Below are positions 24,301-33,266 of a stretch of 64,000 bases of DNA, in pieces. The stretch is from Mycolicibacterium moriokaense. GTDB taxonomy: Bacteria > Actinomycetota > Actinomycetes > Mycobacteriales > Mycobacteriaceae. The position numbers were made by a program, and so were the translations under genes. The notes under the pieces were generated by a model. That model did not search any database. It saw only the letters and a list, made by a program, of their open reading frames with translations, and was not told the origin of the DNA. Each line of letters starts with the position of its first letter. Position 1 is the first letter of the stretch. Location of the stretch: NCBI RefSeq assembly GCF_003201655.1, contig NZ_QJJU01000001.1, forward strand, positions 310,001 through 374,000, in the 5' to 3' direction.

Positions 24301-24552
24301 CGGACCGGCCAGTCCCGCTGCCGCGCTGCACGGCACGGTGATCGTCAGGTCGGTCGCGACGTATCCAATCAGCGGTGCGTTGACACTCTGCAGCACGCCA
24401 TTCTGCGGCCAGTTGAGCTGCGCGGTGGTTTGCGTCACCGGAAGCAAGGGCGTGGCGATCGCCAGCGCCGCTCCAAGCAGTCCGGCGACGATCGCGATGA
24501 GACGCGCCGTGCGATGGTTTCCCGCAACGGTCACGGGGGTTGATCGTGCCAT
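21343..24552 (-). CDS. embC: Arabinosyltransferase EmbC (lipoarabinomannan)
   Basis: 1069-aa GT-C arabinosyltransferase that elongates the arabinan of lipoarabinomannan and is another ethambutol target. The first helix ends IATPLLPVTQTTAQLNWP. The acidic catalytic motif is in NTSDDGYILTMARV. The C-terminal carbohydrate-binding domain ends TRSGLWSPAPLRH. The reading frame stays open far upstream, through aftA, but the true start is the ATG at 24552. It overlaps the aftA stop by one base (TGATG) and matches the Emb N-terminus. It is first of the three emb genes. Confidence 0.97.
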   Translation of the reverse strand: MARSTPVTVAGNHRTARLIAIVAGLLGAALAIATPLLPVTQTTAQLNWPQNGVLQSVNAPLIGYVATDLTITVPCSAAAGLAGPENTAKTVLLSTVPKQAPKAVDRGLLIERVNNDLLVIVRNTPVVSAPLSQVLSPACQRLTFTAHADKVTGEFVGLVTGRDSDKPGKPLRGERSGYDFRPQIVGVFTDLSGPAPPGLQFSATVDTRYSSSPTLLKTIAMILGVALTVIALGALHVLDTADGRGMKRFLPARWWSVTPLDGLVTAVLVWWHFVGANTSDDGYILTMARVSEHAGYMANYYRWFGTPEAPFGWYYDLLALWAHVSTNSAWVRLPTLVMALTCWWLISREVIPRLGHAVKISRAAAWTAAGMFLAFWLPLNNGLRPEPIIALGILLTWCSVERGVATSRLLPVAIAIIIGALTLFSGPTGIAAVGALLVAVGPLKTIVAAHTSRFGYFALLAPILAACTVTIILIFRDQTFIGELQASTFKSAVGPSLAWFDEHIRYERLFTTSPDGSVARRFAVLTLLLALAVSVAMSLRKGRIPGTALGPSRRIVGITIISFLAMMFTPTKWTHHFGVFAGLAGSLGALAAVAVTAAAMKSRRNRAMFTAAVLFVMALSFATVNGWWYVSNFGVPWSNQFPEWHFGFTTFLLGLSVVALLVAAWFHFSGRDTSPPTQRNWQRIMQSPLAVAAWVLVLFEVLSLTLGMTQQYPAWSNGRSNLEALTGKTCGLANDVMVEQDPNAGLLTPIGVPVGEALGHVTAEGFGPNGIPADVSADPVMESPGTSNFADTETGALTANEAGTEGGTTAAAGVNGSRARLPYGLDPARTPVMGSWRGGTQQPATLRSAWYRLPPPDQAGPLLVVSAAGRFDAGEVTVQWANDKGEPAGGVGFADVGAAPAWRNLRAPMAAIPRDATQVRVVATDDDLNPLHWIAITPPRIPQLRTLQDVVGSQDPVLLDWLVGMAFPCQRPFAHQYGVVEVPKWRILPDRFGAEANSPVMDNLGGGPLGIAELLLKPTTLPTYLKDDWFRDWGALQQLTPYYRDAQPARLDLGSATRSGLWSPAPLRH

Positions 24553-26405
24553 CAGGTCTTCCTGATCGCCAGGATGAAGGGCCCAACGGTCGACACGTCG
24601 AAACGCGGATCGTCGAACAGCGCCTTGTCCAGGGTGACGGTGTACCGGCGGACGTTGGGCTGGTTGGGGTAGACGTCCGACGCCAGCCGCAGGGTGTAGG
24701 TGTCGTTGGCGCCGCGGCGCATCAAGAACACCGTCGGCGGCTTCCACGGCAGCTTGTCCAGAGCGGCGATGAACTGGTCTGCGGTGGAAATCGCGGCCCA
24801 GCCTTCGATCGCATCTGCCCGCTTGTCGAACTGGGCGAGCGGGTTGGCGTAGTGCGACGTCAGGCCCTGGAAGCCGTAGTACGGGTAATAGGACAGGAAG
24901 CTGTAGTCGGCGGTGAGCACGACGGTTTCGTCGCGCGGCAGGCCGGTGGTTCGCAGGATCTTGGCGTCGATCTCGCGGTAGTACTGCTCGGCGCCTGGCG
25001 GCCTGCGATCGGCGCGTTGGCCGTCGCCGCCGGTGTCTGTGTATGCGACGACGATGTCGGAGCGCAGCACGTCGGGGATGTCCTGGCTGAAGGTCAGCGC
25101 GCCGATCGCGCCAAGTGTGGCTGCGGCCGCGACGACACGGCGGGAGTTCTCGGGTTTGGCGCGGGCGGCCAGCGCACGGGTGACTTCGATGAACCCGAAC
25201 GCGCCCGCAGCGGTCAGCAGGATCGTCAACGTCGGCTGCAACCGGAACGACAACAGCGTCGTGCCGAGCAGTGTGGTCAGCATCGAAAGCAACGACCAGG
25301 CGTAGACGGCAAGCACCCCGATGGCCAGTGCGCCCGCGCGCGTCGAGTTGCGGGCGCAGACCACCAGCCACACCGTTCCGACCATGCACAGCGCACCGAG
25401 CAGCGTGAAGTGCAGCATCGGGAACTCGAGCTGGGCTCCCGCGGCGGGCAGATAGTGCTGGGCGGTGCCCGAATTGGCGGGTTGACCCTTCGCGGCGGCC
25501 ACCAGGTAGGGCCCCCAGCCGAGCAGCGAGATCGCGCCTGCGATCACCAGGATGACCGCGAGCCGCAGCAGTGGTTCGAGGCGGCGGCGCGCCACGGCAA
25601 GTACGAGCGCCATCAACGTCAACGTGAAGGCCGCGTAGCCGAACAGCAGCGTGTAGAACAGCGCGGTGATACCGAGGAAGATGCCGACGCCGATGACGGC
25701 GGCCCGACCGCCGCTTCGTGTCGCGCCACGCAGGCCCGACCACGCGAGCACGAAAGCCGGCGGCAGCAGCACGGCGATGATCGCGGCGTACGGCTCGGTG
25801 GACGAGTACGCCAGTGCGGCGGCGGCGGTGGCTGTCGAGACGATCAGCGCGTACTCGAAGCGAATCATGCTGGCCCACAACACGAAGGCCAGCAGTAAGG
25901 CGATCGTGATGGAGACGATCGCCCACGGCTTGAACATCTCCCACGCCGGCGTGCCGGTCAGTGCCGCGAGCCTGCCGCCGATCCAGAACCAACCCGGCGG
26001 ATAAAACGGTGGCAGACCGAAATAGGTCATATCGTGCGGGGCGGCGGTGTCGGCGAGCCTGGTCAGGTACTCCGTGCGGAACTGCTGGTCGACCGAGATG
26101 CCGAACAGGTAGAGCTTGGTCGCACCGAGCGGCATCGCCAGCGTGACAACGGAAAACGCCGAAAGGAAGAGGAGCGCGAGAGCGCGAGACAGCAAAAGGC
26201 GTCCGCGACGCCAAATCAAACCGCTGGCCAACAGTCCTGCCAGGCAACCGAATTGGCCAACGGTGGTCAAAGCATGCAGTTGATTCGATGAGTTGTACGC
26301 GGGCCACTGCACCCGAGATATAGCGGCGAGGGAGATCACCGCGACGACTACCGCCACGGCGACCGCCACTGCCATCTGGCCGATCACGGCCAGCGTGCCA
26401 CGCAT
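24552..26405 (-). CDS. aftA: Arabinofuranosyltransferase AftA
   Basis: 617-aa membrane GT-C enzyme that adds the first arabinose residue to the galactan chain, using decaprenyl-phospho-arabinose. About eleven to thirteen hydrophobic helices fill the first 450 residues, including the region after [15 protein letters not shown]. The C-terminal 170 residues form a periplasmic domain. The ATG at 26405 (MRGTLAVIG) overlaps the dprE2 stop by one base, and this start was chosen over longer in-frame options. The neighbours supply the donor sugar (DprE1/E2) and extend the chain (Emb proteins). Confidence 0.95.
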   Translation of the reverse strand: MRGTLAVIGQMAVAVAVAVVVAVISLAAISRVQWPAYNSSNQLHALTTVGQFGCLAGLLASGLIWRRGRLLLSRALALLFLSAFSVVTLAMPLGATKLYLFGISVDQQFRTEYLTRLADTAAPHDMTYFGLPPFYPPGWFWIGGRLAALTGTPAWEMFKPWAIVSITIALLLAFVLWASMIRFEYALIVSTATAAAALAYSSTEPYAAIIAVLLPPAFVLAWSGLRGATRSGGRAAVIGVGIFLGITALFYTLLFGYAAFTLTLMALVLAVARRRLEPLLRLAVILVIAGAISLLGWGPYLVAAAKGQPANSGTAQHYLPAAGAQLEFPMLHFTLLGALCMVGTVWLVVCARNSTRAGALAIGVLAVYAWSLLSMLTTLLGTTLLSFRLQPTLTILLTAAGAFGFIEVTRALAARAKPENSRRVVAAAATLGAIGALTFSQDIPDVLRSDIVVAYTDTGGDGQRADRRPPGAEQYYREIDAKILRTTGLPRDETVVLTADYSFLSYYPYYGFQGLTSHYANPLAQFDKRADAIEGWAAISTADQFIAALDKLPWKPPTVFLMRRGANDTYTLRLASDVYPNQPNVRRYTVTLDKALFDDPRFDVSTVGPFILAIRKT

Positions 26406-27187
26406 CAGATGGGGAGCTTGCGGAAGATGGGCCGCGGAACGTGTCGCAACACCATCATCACGTACCTGAACGCCCCCGGCGCCCATACTAGTTCCTTGCC
26501 CTTGGCCGATGCCGTGACCGCCAGTTCGGCGACGTACTCCTTGTCGACGGTGAACGGCGCTTCCTTGGCGCCCGTCGCCTTCCAGTGCGCGATCGTCGTC
26601 GAGGTACGCACCTGTCCGGGCCTGATCACGAGCACCCGAACCCCGTACTCGCGCAACGCTTCTCCAAGGCCGAGGTAGAAGCCGTCGAGCCCGGCCTTGG
26701 TGGAGCCGTATACGAAGTTGGACCGCCGCACCCGCTCACCGGCAGCCGAGCTCATCGCGATGATCTGGCCGAAGCCCTGCGCGCGCATCTTCTCGCCGAG
26801 CAGCACCCCGACCGAAACCGCCGCGGTGTAGTTGATCTCGGCGATCTGCACCGCCTTGCGCTGGTTCTGCCACAGCTCTTCGGCATCGCCGAGCAGGCCG
26901 AAGGCCACGATGGCCACGTCGACATCGCCGCCTGCGAAGGCCGCGTCGATCACTTTGGGGTGGCCCTCGGTGTCGACACCGTCGAAGTCGATCCACTCGA
27001 CGGACTTGGCGCCCGCTGCCTGCATCGCGGCGATGGCCTTGTCTTTGCTTGGGTGGTCGGGCAGGTCGGCCAGCACGATGCGCGCGTGCGCGTTGCGCAG
27101 ATATCGCTCGCAGATGGCCAGCCCGATCTCGGACGTGCCGCCGAGCAGCAGAATGGTCTGGGGATTCCCTACAGCATCAAGAACCAT
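26405..27187 (-). CDS. dprE2: Decaprenylphospho-2-keto-ribose reductase DprE2
   Basis: 260-aa short-chain dehydrogenase. It reduces the 2-keto intermediate made by DprE1, completing epimerisation of DPR to DPA, the sole arabinan donor. It has the nucleotide-binding loop LLGGTSEIG, the NYTAA segment, a catalytic Ser in SSAAGE and Tyr-x-x-x-Lys in VYGSTKAG. The protein ends FRKLPI, as in M. tuberculosis. The ATG at 27187 ([11 protein letters not shown]) follows the dprE1 stop by 10 bases. The enzyme works as a pair with DprE1. Confidence 0.97.
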   Translation of the reverse strand: MVLDAVGNPQTILLLGGTSEIGLAICERYLRNAHARIVLADLPDHPSKDKAIAAMQAAGAKSVEWIDFDGVDTEGHPKVIDAAFAGGDVDVAIVAFGLLGDAEELWQNQRKAVQIAEINYTAAVSVGVLLGEKMRAQGFGQIIAMSSAAGERVRRSNFVYGSTKAGLDGFYLGLGEALREYGVRVLVIRPGQVRTSTTIAHWKATGAKEAPFTVDKEYVAELAVTASAKGKELVWAPGAFRYVMMVLRHVPRPIFRKLPI

Positions 27188-27197
27188 TGCGCACCAT

Positions 27198-28598
27198 CTA
27201 AAGCAACTCCAAGCGTCGGGCCATGTCAGAAGCGAACACGCCATTCGGGTCGGCCTTGCGGCGCACCGCAATCCACTCGTCGATACGGGGATACATCTTG
27301 TGGAATCTCTCCGCGCTGACTCGCGAGTCTTTCGCCGTGTAGACCCGTCCACCGAACTCCATGACTCGATCGTCGAGTTCGTTGAGAAATTCGTTGACAC
27401 CAGCCCTATTTGGGAAGTCCATCGCGACGTTCCACCCGGCCATCGGAAAGCTTAGCGGCGCACGATTGCCCGGACCGAACAACTTGAACACGTTCAGCGC
27501 CGAGTAATGGCCGCGGGTCTGGATCCAGCGAATGATGGCCTTGAACTCGTCAAGGGCGTCGGGCGGCACCAGGAACTGATGCTGTGCGAAACCCGCTGGG
27601 CCGTAAGCGTATTGCCAGCCTGTGGTGATGTCCAGCATGTGGTAGAACTGCGTCAGATTGACGATCTTGCCCTGGTAGTTGCCGCTCATCCGGTAGAACG
27701 CCTCGCCGATCATGCTCAGCGACAGCTTGTTCATCGCACTGACCGGAAAGACGTTGGGGATAGCCGGCAATTGTGGCGCGGTGAATTTCAACGGATCCTT
27801 GGCCAGCTTTGGCGGCAGCTGGTCCACCTTGGCGAGACTGCCCCGGCTCACCGCGGCGCGGCCCAGCTTGGGCGGCGGGCTGATCAGATCGAACCAGGCG
27901 CTGGAGTAGGTGTAGTTGTCCTCGCTGCCGTCCCGGTGCACGGCAACGGTCTCGTCGAGGTCCTTGGTGGCCACTCCGTCTGCGATGAAGTAGGCCGTCT
28001 CGGTTCGCGTCATCGCGATGCTGGCGCGCAGCACGATTCCGGTGAGGCCGTTGCCGCCGACCGTCGCCCAGAACAATTCGCTGTCGGCGCCGTCGGGCTT
28101 GATCGTGTGTACCTCGCCGTCGGCCATAAGCAGGTCCATCGACAGCACGTGGTTGCCGAAGCTGCCCGCGCTGTGGTGATTCTTACCGTGGACGTCGGAG
28201 GCGATGGCGCCGCCGATGGTGACCTGCCGGGTGCCGGGCAACACCGGAACCCAGAGGCCGAACGGAAGTGCGGCCTTCATCAGCTGATCGAGGCTGACCC
28301 CGGCGTCGACATCGGCGATCGCCGAGTCGGCGCTGATCGAGTGGATGGTGTTCAGCGCGGTCATGTCGATGACGAGGCCGCCACCGTTGCAGGCCTGGTC
28401 GCCGTAGGACCGTCCGAGCCCACGGGCCAGGACGCCGCGGTGTAGGAACGCCGGACTGGATGCGCTGCGATCGGCGGTTTCGCGGACCGCCCTGGCGATC
28501 AGTTCGACGTCCGGCGTGGTGAGAACCTGTGCGACCGAGGGTGCGGTGCGCCCGAACCCGGTGAGGGCGCGCGAGGTCGTCGGGAGGTTCTCAAACAT
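27198..28598 (-). CDS. dprE1: Decaprenylphosphoryl-ribose 2'-oxidase DprE1, with Ala at the benzothiazinone Cys position
   Basis: 466-aa FAD oxidoreductase of the VAO family that oxidises decaprenyl-phosphoryl-ribose, acting near the periplasmic face. The FAD segment includes [15 protein letters not shown] and the conserved [12 protein letters not shown]. The C-terminus ends [12 protein letters not shown]. The stretch equivalent to the M. tuberculosis inhibitor site reads GWNVAMDFP, so residue 392 is Ala (codon GCG at 27423-27425) where M. tuberculosis has Cys387. The ATG at 28598 gives a length close to the known enzyme; longer in-frame starts exist but overrun toward the upstream gene. Confidence 0.97.
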   Translation of the reverse strand: MFENLPTTSRALTGFGRTAPSVAQVLTTPDVELIARAVRETADRSASSPAFLHRGVLARGLGRSYGDQACNGGGLVIDMTALNTIHSISADSAIADVDAGVSLDQLMKAALPFGLWVPVLPGTRQVTIGGAIASDVHGKNHHSAGSFGNHVLSMDLLMADGEVHTIKPDGADSELFWATVGGNGLTGIVLRASIAMTRTETAYFIADGVATKDLDETVAVHRDGSEDNYTYSSAWFDLISPPPKLGRAAVSRGSLAKVDQLPPKLAKDPLKFTAPQLPAIPNVFPVSAMNKLSLSMIGEAFYRMSGNYQGKIVNLTQFYHMLDITTGWQYAYGPAGFAQHQFLVPPDALDEFKAIIRWIQTRGHYSALNVFKLFGPGNRAPLSFPMAGWNVAMDFPNRAGVNEFLNELDDRVMEFGGRVYTAKDSRVSAERFHKMYPRIDEWIAVRRKADPNGVFASDMARRLELL

Positions 28599-28629
28599 CG
28601 TGACGAGGGTACCGCCTGGCCCGTCGGAC

Positions 28630-29043
28630 TCAGCGCAGCCGGAATATGACCGCCCGCTGGACAATGAAGTTGATCACGGTGGCAGTGCCCTGTGCGATCA
28701 CGAACGCCACCGGCACGGCCCAGGTCTGGTAGTTGAATAGGTGCAGGCAGTAATGGTTGAGCCCGACCTGGACTACGAAGGTCAGTGCGTAGAGCACCAT
28801 GACCGCAATGAACCGGGCGGTGCTGGGTTCTGCCTGAAACGTCCACCGCCGGTTGATCAGGTAGGCGGTGATGGTGCCGAAGACGAAGCTGATGGCCTTG
28901 GCCACGTCGACCTGCACCCCGACGGCCTTGTATAGGAGCACGTACAGCCCGAAGTCGACGATCGCCGAGAAACCGCCGGTGACGATGAACCGCCATGCCT
29001 GGGTCTTCAGCGACAGGTTCGGCGCCATCGGGGGCTCGGCCAC
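28630..29043 (-). CDS. GtrA-family membrane protein (Rv3789 homologue)
   Basis: 137 aa with four hydrophobic helices, typical of the GtrA family. Words such as [24 protein letters not shown] and FIVQRAVIF match Rv3789 as I remember it. Rv3789 was proposed as a decaprenyl-phospho-arabinose flippase and later as an anchor recruiting AftA or other arabinan enzymes; its exact role is debated. It is the first gene of the arabinan array, 31 bases before dprE1. The start is GTG 29043; an internal ATG six codons in is possible. Confidence 0.93.
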   Translation of the reverse strand: MAEPPMAPNLSLKTQAWRFIVTGGFSAIVDFGLYVLLYKAVGVQVDVAKAISFVFGTITAYLINRRWTFQAEPSTARFIAVMVLYALTFVVQVGLNHYCLHLFNYQTWAVPVAFVIAQGTATVINFIVQRAVIFRLR

Positions 29044-29134
29044 CCGGGCAGCTTACGGGTGCAGGGCCCGGTCTTTGATCTGACGGGGTGAGCGGCACGG
29101 AAATATTGTCGGACCCCGCTGGGATGATGGCGTT

Positions 29135-30382
29135 ATGTCGTTGACCGCGTCGCCGCCTACGGCGGTGGTCAGTCCTGCCGAGCGTCTCGAGGTGTTGTTC
29201 GAGGAGTTGGCGGAGTTGGTCGGTCAGCGCAACGCCATTGATGGGCGCATCGTGGAGATCGTCGCCGAGGTGGATCGCGACGAGTTGTCGGGCGCCACGG
29301 GCGCGCGGTCGGTGGCGGCGTTGGTGGCTTGGAAGACCGGCTGCTCGACGGCCAACGCCCACACGATCGCGACTGTCGCGCACAGGCTGGCGGAGTTTCC
29401 CCGCTGCGCCCAAGGCATGCGGGAGGGCCGACTGTCGCTGGATCAGGTCGGGGTCATCGCCGGGCGCGCGAGCGAGGGATCCGACGCGCACTATGCGGAG
29501 CTGGCCCGTTGCGCGACGGTCAACCAGCTGCGCACCGCAGTCAAGCTCGAACCACGACCTGAACCCGATCCTCGGCCCGACCCGCACAGGTCGATCACCA
29601 AGACCTCCGACGAAGACTTCACCACCTGGCGGATCAAACTCGACCACCTCGATGCCGCGAAATTCGACGCGGCAGTGCAGTCTCATCTTGACGCGCTGAT
29701 GGCCGACTGGAAACACGACAATGGCGACCGCGCGCCAGATCAGGGGCCGCCTGCGTTGCCGAACACCACCGACGCGTTCATGCACCTGGTGGATGCCGGA
29801 TGGGACGCCGAGGTGGCCCGCCGACCCCACGGGCAGCACACCACTGTGGTGGTGCATTTGGATGTCAAAGACAACGCCGCTCAGTTGCATCTGGGTCCGC
29901 TGCTCACTGACGCCGAACGCCGATACTTGACCTGTGACGCCACGTGCGAAGTCTGGTTCGAACGCGATGGGCAGCCCATCGGCGCCGGGCGGGCGACGCG
30001 TCTGATCAACCGTCGGCTGCGCCGTGCTCTTGAGCACCGCCACCCCACGTGCGCGGTTCCCGGGTGTGGAGCCACCCGCGGTCTGCACGCACATCACATC
30101 CGTCACTGGGAAGACGGTGGCCCGACCGAGCTGGACAACCTGGTGCTCTTATGCCCCCATCACCACCGGTTGCACCATCGGGGCGTCATCACGATCACCG
30201 GCCCGCCGGACAAACTGTCCGTCATCGATGGCGCCGGCCAAGCGCTGAGCGCAGGATCGCTGGCCCGCCCACCGACCCAACCCCTACCCACGGTCCCGCC
30301 CTGCCCCGGACCGACGGGCGAACGCGCCGACTGGTGGTGGTATGAACCATTCCAGCCCCAACCACCACCGACCAACAACTAG
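29135..30382 (+). CDS. 13E12-repeat family protein, DUF222 plus HNH endonuclease domain
   Basis: 415 aa. The N-terminal DUF222 helical region (about 15-290) has two-fold helix content, and a C-terminal HNH domain (about 305-355) reads CAVPGCGATRGLHAHHIRHW followed by NLVLLCPHHHRLHH, with zinc-type cysteines. The tail is Pro-rich. This is the 13E12 family, present in many copies per mycobacterial genome and once treated as repeats or intein-like mobile genes. The cellular role is unknown. It is divergent from the arabinan operon across 91 bases and marks one border of an accessory segment. Confidence 0.9.
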   Translation: MSLTASPPTAVVSPAERLEVLFEELAELVGQRNAIDGRIVEIVAEVDRDELSGATGARSVAALVAWKTGCSTANAHTIATVAHRLAEFPRCAQGMREGRLSLDQVGVIAGRASEGSDAHYAELARCATVNQLRTAVKLEPRPEPDPRPDPHRSITKTSDEDFTTWRIKLDHLDAAKFDAAVQSHLDALMADWKHDNGDRAPDQGPPALPNTTDAFMHLVDAGWDAEVARRPHGQHTTVVVHLDVKDNAAQLHLGPLLTDAERRYLTCDATCEVWFERDGQPIGAGRATRLINRRLRRALEHRHPTCAVPGCGATRGLHAHHIRHWEDGGPTELDNLVLLCPHHHRLHHRGVITITGPPDKLSVIDGAGQALSAGSLARPPTQPLPTVPPCPGPTGERADWWWYEPFQPQPPPTNN

Positions 30383-30523
30383 ATTCCTGAACCGGGGCCG
30401 GTGATTTCCGGCGCCAAGCCGAAACCCCAAATAGGTTGGGCCATCAACAAATTCGTTGAGTCGAGCCGTTGTTGTCGTTCACCAGGGATTTCCCTGCAAG
30501 TTCACAGGCGATTCGATGAGTTC

Positions 30524-31054
30524 GTGGAGCGGGCCGGCATCACTGTGTCCCCGCTCGATCGGTTTCCCGGATATGTCGTGGAGGTGGGGCTACCGCCGGG
30601 CTGGGAACTCTTCAACTCCGCCATCGGAGTCCGTGTGTGGATCAATCGCACCGACCCACAAATCGACAAGTTTTGCGCCAATGCGGTGTTGATGATGCAT
30701 CGCGTCGAAGCTGCACTCGACCCCAGTGACGTGTTCGCAAAGCTGATCGAACAGCAGGTGCAGTCGGTTCCGGGGTGTCATGAGCTGCACCGTGAACTCG
30801 CTGCGGCCACCGAGGGCGCTGGCGTCACGGGGGCGCTCGCAATGCAGATCACACACGAACTAGGCACCATCGACAGTGTCGCACGGTCTCGCATCATTAC
30901 GGCTGAACAGGAGACGGTGATCGCGCAACTGACGGTGACCGCGCTACACGACCTACTCGTGGACCGGGCAAATATCTGGCTGACTGTCCGATCGAGCGCG
31001 GAGGCAGGTCCAGGGTCCGCCGTTCCTGTAGTCGGAATTCGAGACGTTCGCTAA
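30524..31054 (+). CDS. LpqN/LpqT-like protein without lipobox
   Basis: About 176 aa. The pattern (PPGWELF ... FCANAVLMMHRVE ... LDPSDVFAKLIEQQ ... ATEGAGVTGALAMQITHELG ... EQETVIAQLTVTALHDLL) resembles the mycobacterial LpqN/LpqT lipoprotein domain, but no signal peptide or lipobox is present, so it looks cytoplasmic. The start is uncertain: GTG 30524 is chosen because the preceding in-frame stretch back to GTG 30401 has unusual composition. The stop overlaps the ATG of the next gene by one base (TAATG), so the two are translationally coupled. The similarity call is by eye. Confidence 0.6.
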   Translation: MERAGITVSPLDRFPGYVVEVGLPPGWELFNSAIGVRVWINRTDPQIDKFCANAVLMMHRVEAALDPSDVFAKLIEQQVQSVPGCHELHRELAAATEGAGVTGALAMQITHELGTIDSVARSRIITAEQETVIAQLTVTALHDLLVDRANIWLTVRSSAEAGPGSAVPVVGIRDVR

Positions 31055-31788
31055 TGGCAGCCAGGGGTGCAAAAGGCGGATGGGGGCGGTTGCTGCGGTA
31101 CATCGTCGGCGGCACCCTGTGCCTGTTGACGGTGGTCGCAACGTGGGCGGGGCTGCAGTGGTACTGGTCTCTCGTAGGATTCTGCGTGGCATTCCTCTTC
31201 ATCCTCGGACGTCGACGGATTTTTCGGGCCGGGATTAGCCGGTCAGCAGACGAGATTGAGTGCCGCTACATCCCCTGGTACGAGGGAAACGCGTACTTCT
31301 TGAGCGTGGGGCTTCCGCTGATGGGAGTCGCGTCTACAGCGGCGGGGTTCGCGCCGGGGAATCCGAAGTGGCTTCGGTTCACCGGCATCATCCTCCTGTG
31401 CGTAATGCCAGCAATCGTGTTCAGCGTCGTAACTATGTGGCGCCGATGCTTTTTGCGTATCTCCCCATCGACGTTGACCGTGCGTTTGGCGGCGTCGAAG
31501 GATGAGTCGATTGAAATCACGCGTGAGCGCGTCCAGTCGATCACGCCCAGGATGATCCAGAATGCTGTAAATGGCACCCGGTCGCTGCAGGTCGAGATTG
31601 CCTACCGCGCCGCGGATTTGAGCGGCGATACAACCAAGACCGTGCTGCTGGGGCTCCAGCTGACCGTCCAACCGACCAACTTGCTGAATGCCCTGGTGGC
31701 GTGGAAAGAAGCCACCCTCGACGACCCGACCGAGCTATTGGATCGGATCGAGCGAATCTTGTTGGGCCGCTCAATGGCTGGCGTGTGA
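31054..31788 (+). CDS. Four-helix membrane protein, function unknown
   Basis: 244 aa. Hydrophobic helices lie at about 15-33, 35-52, 80-100 and 108-128. A cytoplasmic C-terminal domain of about 110 residues is beta-rich and recalls bacterial PH-like domains (LRISPSTLTVRL ... SIEITRERVQSI ... KTVLLGLQLTVQPTNLLNALV). I do not recognise the family. It is coupled to the LpqN-like gene by a TAATG overlap, so the two probably form a membrane-tethered pair. Base composition seems slightly less GC-rich than neighbours. Confidence 0.7.
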   Translation: MAARGAKGGWGRLLRYIVGGTLCLLTVVATWAGLQWYWSLVGFCVAFLFILGRRRIFRAGISRSADEIECRYIPWYEGNAYFLSVGLPLMGVASTAAGFAPGNPKWLRFTGIILLCVMPAIVFSVVTMWRRCFLRISPSTLTVRLAASKDESIEITRERVQSITPRMIQNAVNGTRSLQVEIAYRAADLSGDTTKTVLLGLQLTVQPTNLLNALVAWKEATLDDPTELLDRIERILLGRSMAGV

Positions 31789-31798
31789 CCGCACCACG

Positions 31799-33217
31799 CT
31801 ACTGCCCGAGTCCACTCGCCCTCAGCACATTGCACAGAGCGTCGACCGCCGCCGCGAACGCGTGCTCGGCGGGGGCGGCGAAGCCGACGATGATCCCTTC
31901 GGGAGCGGGTACGTCTGGGCCGGCGAGCGGATGGCGCATCATCGATAGCCCGGTGAGCGCGATACCCGCCTCGCCCGCCCGGCGCAGCACCTCGTGTTCG
32001 GTGCCGTCGGGGAGTGTCAGCAGCAAGTTGACGCCCGCGGACAGTCCGCTGATGCCGACCTCAAAGCCCGCAAGGGCATCGACCAGTGAGTCGCGGCGGC
32101 GGCGATAGCGGAGCCGCATCCGGCGGATGTGGCGGTCGTATTGTCCGGTCGTGATGAAGTCCGCCATGGTCAGCTGCGAGACCGCGTCGACGTAGAACTG
32201 CTGCCCGCCCGCGGCGGCGAGCACCGAATCCATCAGCTCGTCGGGCACCACCATCCAGCCCAAGCGCAGCGCTTGGGACAGGCTCTTGCTGGTCGACCCG
32301 AGGTAGACCATCCGGTCTGGACACAGTGCCTGCAGCGCACCGACCGGTTGGCGGTCGTAGCGGAACTCACCGTCGTAGTCGTCGTCGAAGACGTAGCCGC
32401 CGGTGCGCTGTGCCCAATCGACAACAGCGGTGCGCCGCGAGGGATGCAGCGGCATACCCATCGGGCTGTGGTGGGCCGGGGTCAGCAGTACGGCCGGCGC
32501 GTCCAGCGCGTCGAGTTCACTGACCACCGCGCCGCGCTCGTCGACGCCTATCGGCACAGTCGGTATGCCCGTTGCCGCGATCGCATCGCGAAAGATGAAG
32601 AGGGCGTAGGCCTCTACGGCGATCGGGCCCGATCTCTCGAACACCTTCGCGAGGAGTTCGACACCGTGACGGACACCCGCGCAGATCACGATTGACTCCG
32701 GGGTCGTGCGGACTCCCCGGACCCTGGCGAGATACTCGGCCAGTGCCTCCCGGAGTTCGGGTCTGCCGCGAGGGTCTCCCATGCGTAGCGCCTCGGTGGG
32801 TGCGTTGATCAGGGCGCGTCGGGTGGCGGCGGCCCATTCATGGCGCGGAAACTCCGAGACGTCCGGAGAACCGGGCATCAGATTGTGCGTCGGAACGACG
32901 CGGACTCCGCGCGGCCGGGCCGGGATTTCGTTGCCGACGTTGTTGACCACCCAGGTGCCCGCCCCCTGCTGCGAGGCCAGCCATCCCTCCGCGACCAGTT
33001 CGGCGTAGGCCTCGGCCACCGTGTTGCGGGCCAATCCGAGGTCGGTGGCCAGGCTGCGCGACGGAGGCAGCATCGTGCCTGGCACCAGCCGGCCCGAGCG
33101 GACCGCGTCGCGCAGGGCGCTGAGCAGCAGGTCTCTGGCTCCCCGGGCGCCAGGCGTGATGGTCTGACGCAGATCCAAGTGCAGGTCACGGCTACCCGAA
33201 TTGGCCCACGAATCCAT
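31799..33217 (-). CDS. MocR/PdxR-type transcriptional regulator (GntR wHTH plus aminotransferase domain)
   Basis: 472-aa regulator. The GntR-type winged helix (about 25-90, with LPPSRSLATDLGLARNTVAEAY) is joined to a class I aminotransferase-like domain with the PLP lysine in GSTSKSLSQALRLGW. MocR proteins sense PLP or amino compounds and usually control a divergent gene. Here the divergent partners are the two AhpD-like genes. The ATG at 33217 (MDSWANSG) is chosen because longer frames would run through the palindromic operator. It is a paralogue of the regulator at 43064-44449. Confidence 0.92.
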   Translation of the reverse strand: MDSWANSGSRDLHLDLRQTITPGARGARDLLLSALRDAVRSGRLVPGTMLPPSRSLATDLGLARNTVAEAYAELVAEGWLASQQGAGTWVVNNVGNEIPARPRGVRVVPTHNLMPGSPDVSEFPRHEWAAATRRALINAPTEALRMGDPRGRPELREALAEYLARVRGVRTTPESIVICAGVRHGVELLAKVFERSGPIAVEAYALFIFRDAIAATGIPTVPIGVDERGAVVSELDALDAPAVLLTPAHHSPMGMPLHPSRRTAVVDWAQRTGGYVFDDDYDGEFRYDRQPVGALQALCPDRMVYLGSTSKSLSQALRLGWMVVPDELMDSVLAAAGGQQFYVDAVSQLTMADFITTGQYDRHIRRMRLRYRRRRDSLVDALAGFEVGISGLSAGVNLLLTLPDGTEHEVLRRAGEAGIALTGLSMMRHPLAGPDVPAPEGIIVGFAAPAEHAFAAAVDALCNVLRASGLGQ

Positions 33218-33229
33218 GGCGCGATTGAA

Positions 33230-33247
33230 CCATCTAGATGGGACTTT
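33230..33247. promoter_or_regulatory. Candidate MocR operator: 12-bp palindrome plus AAAGT word
   Basis: CCATCTAGATGG at 33230-33241 is a perfect palindrome in the 49-base gap between the divergent MocR gene and the AhpD-like gene. On the minus strand it continues from AAAGTCCCATCTA (33247-33235). CTAGATGGT and CAAT words recur at the second MocR promoter (44475-44488). Confidence 0.5.
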
Positions 33248-33266
33248 GGGTACTAACGTTGTCGGC

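Noticed and set aside
24540..25898. 452-codon plus-strand frame opposite aftA
   Set aside because: Low-complexity, Arg/Gln/Gly-rich translation, as expected from the reverse complement of a GC-rich membrane protein gene.
24553..26307. Upstream in-frame extension of embC through aftA
   Set aside because: The stretch covers aftA in a different phase and lacks Emb similarity; the ATG at 24552 matches the family start.
29135..30382. Active mobile endonuclease or intein
   Set aside because: The gene is an ordinary DUF222-HNH 13E12 family member with no inverted repeats, splice motifs or target duplication around it.
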